From Metallyticus violacea (Eukaryota > Arthropoda > Insecta > Mantodea > Metallyticidae), in the NCBI GenBank assembly GCA_030762175.1, contig CM060841.1:6847501-6911500 (forward strand): DNA of 64,000 nt, written 5' to 3'. A program made the position numbers and the translations under genes. The first letter of the stretch is position 1; every line of letters starts with the position of its first letter. Positions 59,046 through 64,000 of this stretch are shown here, one piece after another. A model generated the notes under the pieces. That model searched no databases and was not told the DNA's origin. It was given only the letters and a program-made list of their open reading frames with translations.

Positions 59046-60968
59046 GTACTTCAAAAGTGATATTAATGCACTGTTATACAATGTAATATGTACAGATATG
59101 TAAAAATGTAAATAAATACACATTTAAAACGGAAAATAGAGAACTCAAAATTATGTAAATACAAAGATGAACACAGTTATCACACATTTCTATATATCTA
59201 AATAGTTATTATCCTTACACCATGTCCAAGTTTTCGTCGTTTGTTTCCTGCTGAACACACTGTTCGCCGTCTTTTTATGCATCCCACATACAAACTTGTT
59301 AACATGTACTACATGAAAATTTTTTCTTCCTGTTTTCTTTTCTTATGCAAAAGAAACGTCATCCAGATTCCGAAACTGTTTGGATTTTGTAGCTGGCTGT
59401 TCAGGCATTCCTGCCAACCTCCTAACCTTTGCTATCAGGAAGACCTATAAACTGTGACGAAGTTGTAACTCCATATTGAAGTGTCTGAGTCTTTGTTCTA
59501 ACACTTGCGTCAAGCCCTCTTTCTATTCGTAAATTCTTTTACATCTTTTTACGCATCCTATACATTGCATCACTTAAGGCAAAGTCTAAACTACTTCATA
59601 ATATTAACAATAACTGGGGGGGGGGGGGATCATACTGCAACGCATTCTCTGATTCGATTGATGGAAGCAAATAATTGTATTATTTAGCTATTCTCAGTTG
59701 TCTGGTACTTTGGTCCACAATCGGCTGCGGAGATTTCTGATGGAGTATCACTTTAGCATCATGATTAATTCATTCATTGTATTCGTCATCTCTAAGACCT
59801 TCGCAGTCGACATGGGATGTTAAATCAGTTATCAAGTATTAGGAAACACCCTCCATCACAAGTTATTAAAGAAATGCATGTCAAAAAAAACATCTATTTA
59901 TGTAGATCGCTACGGTACTGCAAACTAACTTTTTGATCACTCTGTATAAGTAATAAAGTATCATTATTATGGTTACCAAACACGGCATTTAGAGGATAAA
60001 TAGATGAAAGGACAGACTAACGGAAGCAGGATGGGTGAATAAACAAAAAGATGCACGATGAATAAGTAAATATTTAATTTCATTTACGTATTTGTTTTTG
60101 TACACACTGTATTAGATGTAAAAATGAAACAAAGCTGAGGGGCTCAGAAGTTTTTAAAGAAAATGAAGAGTAATGATTGTACGGAGAGGGCAGAGAAAAC
60201 AGCAGCTCGCACTTAGTTGGTTCGGTTAGATAGCTGAAAACTGACGGAATGTTTTCATTGCAAGGAGACAAAACTGTTTTAATGTAATGCCATTCCAATT
60301 TATTTTTTAAATGGCGCGGCTTGGATGATATATGCCAGTTGCACCAGATAGACATGAGTATAAATCAACTTGCATCGTTGATTTAAAATTTTGATCAAAA
60401 AAATTAAAGCATGCTTCTCTTACAAAATGGAACTAAAACTATTGCCGACTAAGGCAGTTTTAAATATCAAAACTGATCAAACTCATTTTCACGGTCTGAA
60501 AAAGTTTAAAATGCTAAAACTTAAAAAATAAATATGAATAAATAAACGTTATGTATTTTCATTTGTTAGTTGTAGTTAATATAAGGCTGGAATGAGTTTT
60601 AATTTCATATTTTGATATATATATATTATTTTAAGTAGAATAAAAATATATAAATAGTTTATATACTAGTATTTACGCAGCTAAAATAACTCCCAGATTA
60701 TATTGCAACACAGAAATTGTTGAATGATTAAGACACTCGCAACCAATAAAAATATATTACCATAATTTATATAAAAGAAAAGAAAACAAAAGCAAAGAAG
60801 AATAAATTAGCGTAAAACAAAGCTGAACTGGGCTATTCCTAATGAAGCTTTATAAAAGACCTTATGGTACTATTCATATGAACGGAGCCGAATACAACAG
60901 AGTGCCAACCCCATACTCACCTTCTGCCTGCCACCTCCTCTCATCATGCCTAATATAATTCATTCTTA
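59046..60968. other. No recognised gene
   Basis: AT-rich with a G12 run at 59626-59637. No supported coding sequence. Confidence 0.6.
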
Positions 60969-61572
60969 GAGTATCAGAACGTCAACAAACCAATAATTAT
61001 TCTTCCGCAGTTCGCACCAAGAATACTCCCGATTGTCAGAAACACGTACGAAATATAAGCGACCTAACGACAAGACAACACCGGTAATTTCTGAGGTTAG
61101 GTTTACTACCTCCTTTGTTACGAGTGCCGGATACTTTTCGCAGAACTTTGAAAACACTGTTAAAATAATTGTTTTCTCGTCACTAGTTAAGGCTTGCCCG
61201 GTTTATGATTTACATAATATATCTCCGTAGAAACAGCAGCATTCATTAGCGTCAAGCAATGGTAACAAGCGCAAACTGCTTACGCCTTCCCTTGTTTAAA
61301 CAACCGTTGAATCTGGCGAGCTGCATCTTGGGAGTTGAGCTCATTAATTTGTAACTTCGAAATTCAACTTCATTAAGTCAGCAGTAATTAAATTAAAGAC
61401 AATTGTTGATTTTTTGTATAGCAGTAGTTATTTATTATTGAATTGGCTCTCAAATTTACATTGCTAACGTGGACTACTTTCTTTACGTGCATTGCTATTG
61501 TGTTGTATTTGACTGCACACGCTAATACTAATGACATCACGTCACGTGACATTGTTTTGATCGAGATCACTC
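60969..61572. mobile_element. Non-autonomous TA-flanked element, 604 bp (copy 2)
   Basis: Homologous to 27223-27816 throughout, for example in the shared segments GAACTTTGAAAACACTGTTA and AAACAGCAGCATTCATT. The left end is degraded (GAGTATCAG) and the right end is GATCACTC followed by TTAAG, so one flanking base has changed. The palindrome near the right end reads CACGTCACGTGAC. Confidence 0.72.
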
Positions 61573-62925
61573 TTAAGGGTGAATAGTTCCACAGAATTTT
61601 ATTCCATTCGATGAGTGAATGTTTAGCACAATATATTGAATACGAATCAACGAGTAAGTTAGAAACACTCGGCAACTTTTCCTCACACTTTAATCCATAC
61701 TTGGGATTGGTCACTAAAGATAGCCGCAGGTTTAAAAGTTGCAGAAAATGTTATCTGTAACTTTTATTTTTAATTTTTTTCCTTTAGGTTTAATTCTTTT
61801 TGTAGTATTTTATAAACTAATTATCCCTAGTTATTCGATCATTCTGATGACAAACCATTTTCTTTGTCAACTTTGTATTTTTTGGAAGCGTTTATCCACT
61901 AATATGACATTTATGTTTTATAGTCAAACCAACTAATTTCACCATTTTTTTTAAAAATTCTTAATTTTAGCACAGAATTCTTAAATTACTTTTGCATTGC
62001 CAAGAGATGGCTATTGAAAAACTTTCTGGGTGCATTGCTGCTTATCTTAATGTAGACATATCTTCTACAAATGAGTGAGGACTGCTAAAGTTTACCCCAG
62101 AGTTGGCATGGAATCACTCGCTTGCCTCTCTAGCGCGATTTGACGTCAAGGTACCTGAAACCAATTTTTATGGGGGGGGGGGCACATGCTGAATTGTCTG
62201 TGTAAATTTGAATTAAATGTCGCTCCTTCCGGCCGTATCTTCAGCAACAGAAAATAAGGGTAGTACTCGTATATACCTGCCTTACTAATAACTGCAGAAC
62301 TCGAGTAAGGGTCACTTTGTTAATGCCTTGTAGAAATCAATCAAGGTTCTTAAATTTTAATCTTATATCCCTTCATCTTTGTACAAGTTTGAAAAGGCGT
62401 CTGATTCTAGGTGATTATATTCTTTTAGAACGTAATGCAAAATAATTTACCTTGTAAATATTTCCCCCTCCTCTCTTTCACCCAAGATTGCAGAAAGCAA
62501 ATTCCTTGATTTTATTTGAGAGGGTTCTCATGTTGCTGGCAGACGTTAAAAAAATACTCTATTCGGAAAGTCTGGAGCTCGGATAACAACAGGCGTTGAA
62601 AAACTTTGTTCACAAGTCCACCCCTCCCCCCTTTTATATTGAAATATATTTAGAGAGTTATGATTATGGTGAACTAGAAAATATTGAATTATGCGTCTTA
62701 ATATTTATTCAAAATTAGTTTTTCAGTTCACTTGTATTCACTGTTGTCCTTGATATTACTTTTTGCTAAAACTATACTCATACATCGTATGAACTCGTCT
62801 TTGAAATTGTGTAAGATACAAATTGATGTGGGGTACTACCTATATGAATGAGGCACCTGATGCTATTGCTACTAGATGGCAGCACTAGTCTGGTGACATG
62901 TGACAAGGATGCTTACAATAGCGAA
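61573..62925. other. No recognised gene
   Basis: AT-rich with a G10 run near 62174. The last 100 bases may include the 5' end of the mariner relic that starts near 62926. Confidence 0.55.
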
Positions 62926-63560
62926 ACAGCAGTTGCAAGGTACGGCTCCTCGAGCAGTGCTCCGCTGTAAACTTTTTGTGCGCAAAAGGTATGAGATAAA
63001 AGAATTGTCATAAAGAAATGCTTTCCAGCTACGATGAGAAATGCCTGTCACGTCAAACTGTTTACAATTGAGTACTAAAGTTCTAAAGGGCTAACACGTA
63101 TAGAAAACGAACGCCGCATCGGTCAGTCAACTAGAGGCGAATTTGCAGCGAGTTGAAGACTTAATCCGAGCATACAGAAGGATAACTATAGACACTATAG
63201 CCGCTGCTATTGCTTGTTTACCCGGTATAGCCACCTCATAATGAATGACATGTAAGTTTTCACCAAGTCTATGCAAGATGCAGACTCCTAGTGTAACATC
63301 CTCAAGAAAATCCGTATGCCCAATTAACGGAAGCGATCAGGAGTCCTCACCAAGGCGTGTTGCTCTTGTATGACAACGCATGTCCTCATACTGCCAATAA
63401 GACAAATGATACGCTGCAAAATTTAGTGGGAAGTTCTTGAGCATTCTCGTTCATTTTTCGGTCCTCTTAAACATCGTCATTTGGGCTAACGTATTGAAAG
63501 GGAAGTCATCCCCTTTGTACAGATTATTAGAGAATTTCAAATCAGCACTCTTATTTGTTT
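62926..63560 (+). pseudogene. Mariner-like transposase, internally deleted
   Basis: Readable pieces in order: CAKGMR, KEMLSSYDEKCLSRQTVYN (second DNA-binding helix region), ASELKT, LIRAYRRITIDTIAAAIAC and FHQVYARC. A jump follows to GVLLLYDNACPHTANKTND, which carries the second catalytic Asp, and then FGPLKHRHLG. The segment with the first Asp is deleted and the third is lost in frame changes. The lineage is closer to the 7.1-kb fragment than to the four-copy family. Confidence 0.6.
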
Positions 63561-63639
63561 AAGTTCTATATCAATGTGTAACTTACATATTTTCATCCTA
63601 TTTTCACCAGCCCATCAGCTATGGAAAATTTTATAACAA

Positions 63640-63823
63640 AATCAACGAAATGAAATGGAAGAGCGGAAAATTCGTGGAAAGTAAAGATCTATTCCAGATT
63701 CGCCTTAGCGACCAGGGAAAATCATGAAAAAACTCACGGTCAGGATGGCCGGATCCAAGGGATTCAAACGGAACCTTCCGAATGCCATGTCCCAGGCGTT
63801 ACCGCCTGAGCCACCCCCTCCTT
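63640..63823 (-). mobile_element. SINE-C, head-containing copy
   Basis: A third tRNA-derived family. The minus strand reads GTGGCTCAGGCGGTAACGCC (A box), GGCATTCGGAAGG, TTTGAATCCCTTGG (B box), then GGCCATCCTGACCGTGAG and TTTTCATGATTTTCCCTGG. Confidence 0.65.
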
Positions 63824-64000
63824 TATCGTAAGTTAACTCAATTTTCTTAATTTTGTCTATTAGTTTATTTTGTTTCGATATTTGTGAGCGTTTCAATATC
63901 AATCTAAAGTTCTCAGTTGGTCACGAATACAATTTGATTATGTGCACACCGAATTGTTTTTAAAATATTTTGAGCGCTTGCTTTAATTGTGAAGCAAGAA

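Noticed and set aside
61388..61714. 108-codon minus-strand frame
   Set aside because: It lies mostly within the 604-bp non-autonomous element and is not preserved in the 27.2-kb copy.

Overview
This is 64 kb of AT-rich, intron-type eukaryotic DNA, almost certainly from an insect. The only host protein-coding sequence I can support is one exon, on the minus strand at 21667-21838. It encodes the N-terminus and first transmembrane helix of a monoamine transporter of the SLC6 family and best fits the dopamine transporter (DAT; the Drosophila gene is fumin). The exon has a splice acceptor in the 5' leader, an in-frame stop just upstream of its ATG, and a phase-1 splice donor. No other exon of this gene is recognisable, so the flanking DNA is probably intron or intergenic. 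The abundance of degraded mariner copies, the SINE load and the large gene fit a big hemimetabolous genome such as a cockroach or termite. That placement is inference.

Everything else I can name is transposon-derived. There are two abundant tRNA-derived SINE families. SINE-A has a tRNA-like head whose acceptor arms can pair and an Arg(CCT)-like anticodon loop (14 pieces). SINE-B has a Ser/Leu-type head (13 pieces). A third family (SINE-C) and two further tRNA-like heads are rarer. Several copies keep target-site duplications of 10-17 bp. I found four defective copies of one DD34D mariner family (18.5-19.7, 29.4-30.6, 43.2-44.3 and 55.5-56.7 kb), three fragments of other mariners (7.1, 58.3 and 63 kb), and several Tc1-like relics (2.3, 15.2, 20.3-21.2, 28.1, 40.2, 40.7-41.6, 42.0 and 45.2-46.2 kb). 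There are two pairs of TA-flanked non-autonomous elements (27.2/61.0 kb and 38.5/49.8 kb), a hAT transposase tail (53.7 kb), a Penelope-like GIY-YIG endonuclease end (9.9 kb) and pieces of three non-LTR retrotransposons (34.2, 37.0 and 54.1 kb).

The left third (1-21.6 kb) would lie downstream of the DAT exon, in its first coding intron or beyond. From 21.9 kb rightward is upstream of the exon: 5' leader intron, promoter or intergenic DNA. A GC-richer stretch at 49.2-49.7 kb carries two TATA-like boxes, but no transcript can be assigned to it.

The most unusual structures are: a three-unit alternating inverted repeat at 56.85-57.11 kb whose core resembles the 3' region of the Penelope element at 9.7 kb; a SINE-B inserted into the head of another SINE-B; SINE-A copies that repeatedly begin at the B box; a fused SINE-B/SINE-A tail; and two diverged non-autonomous elements of identical length (587 bp). 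I found no CRISPR array, rRNA, intact tRNA gene or prokaryotic system.
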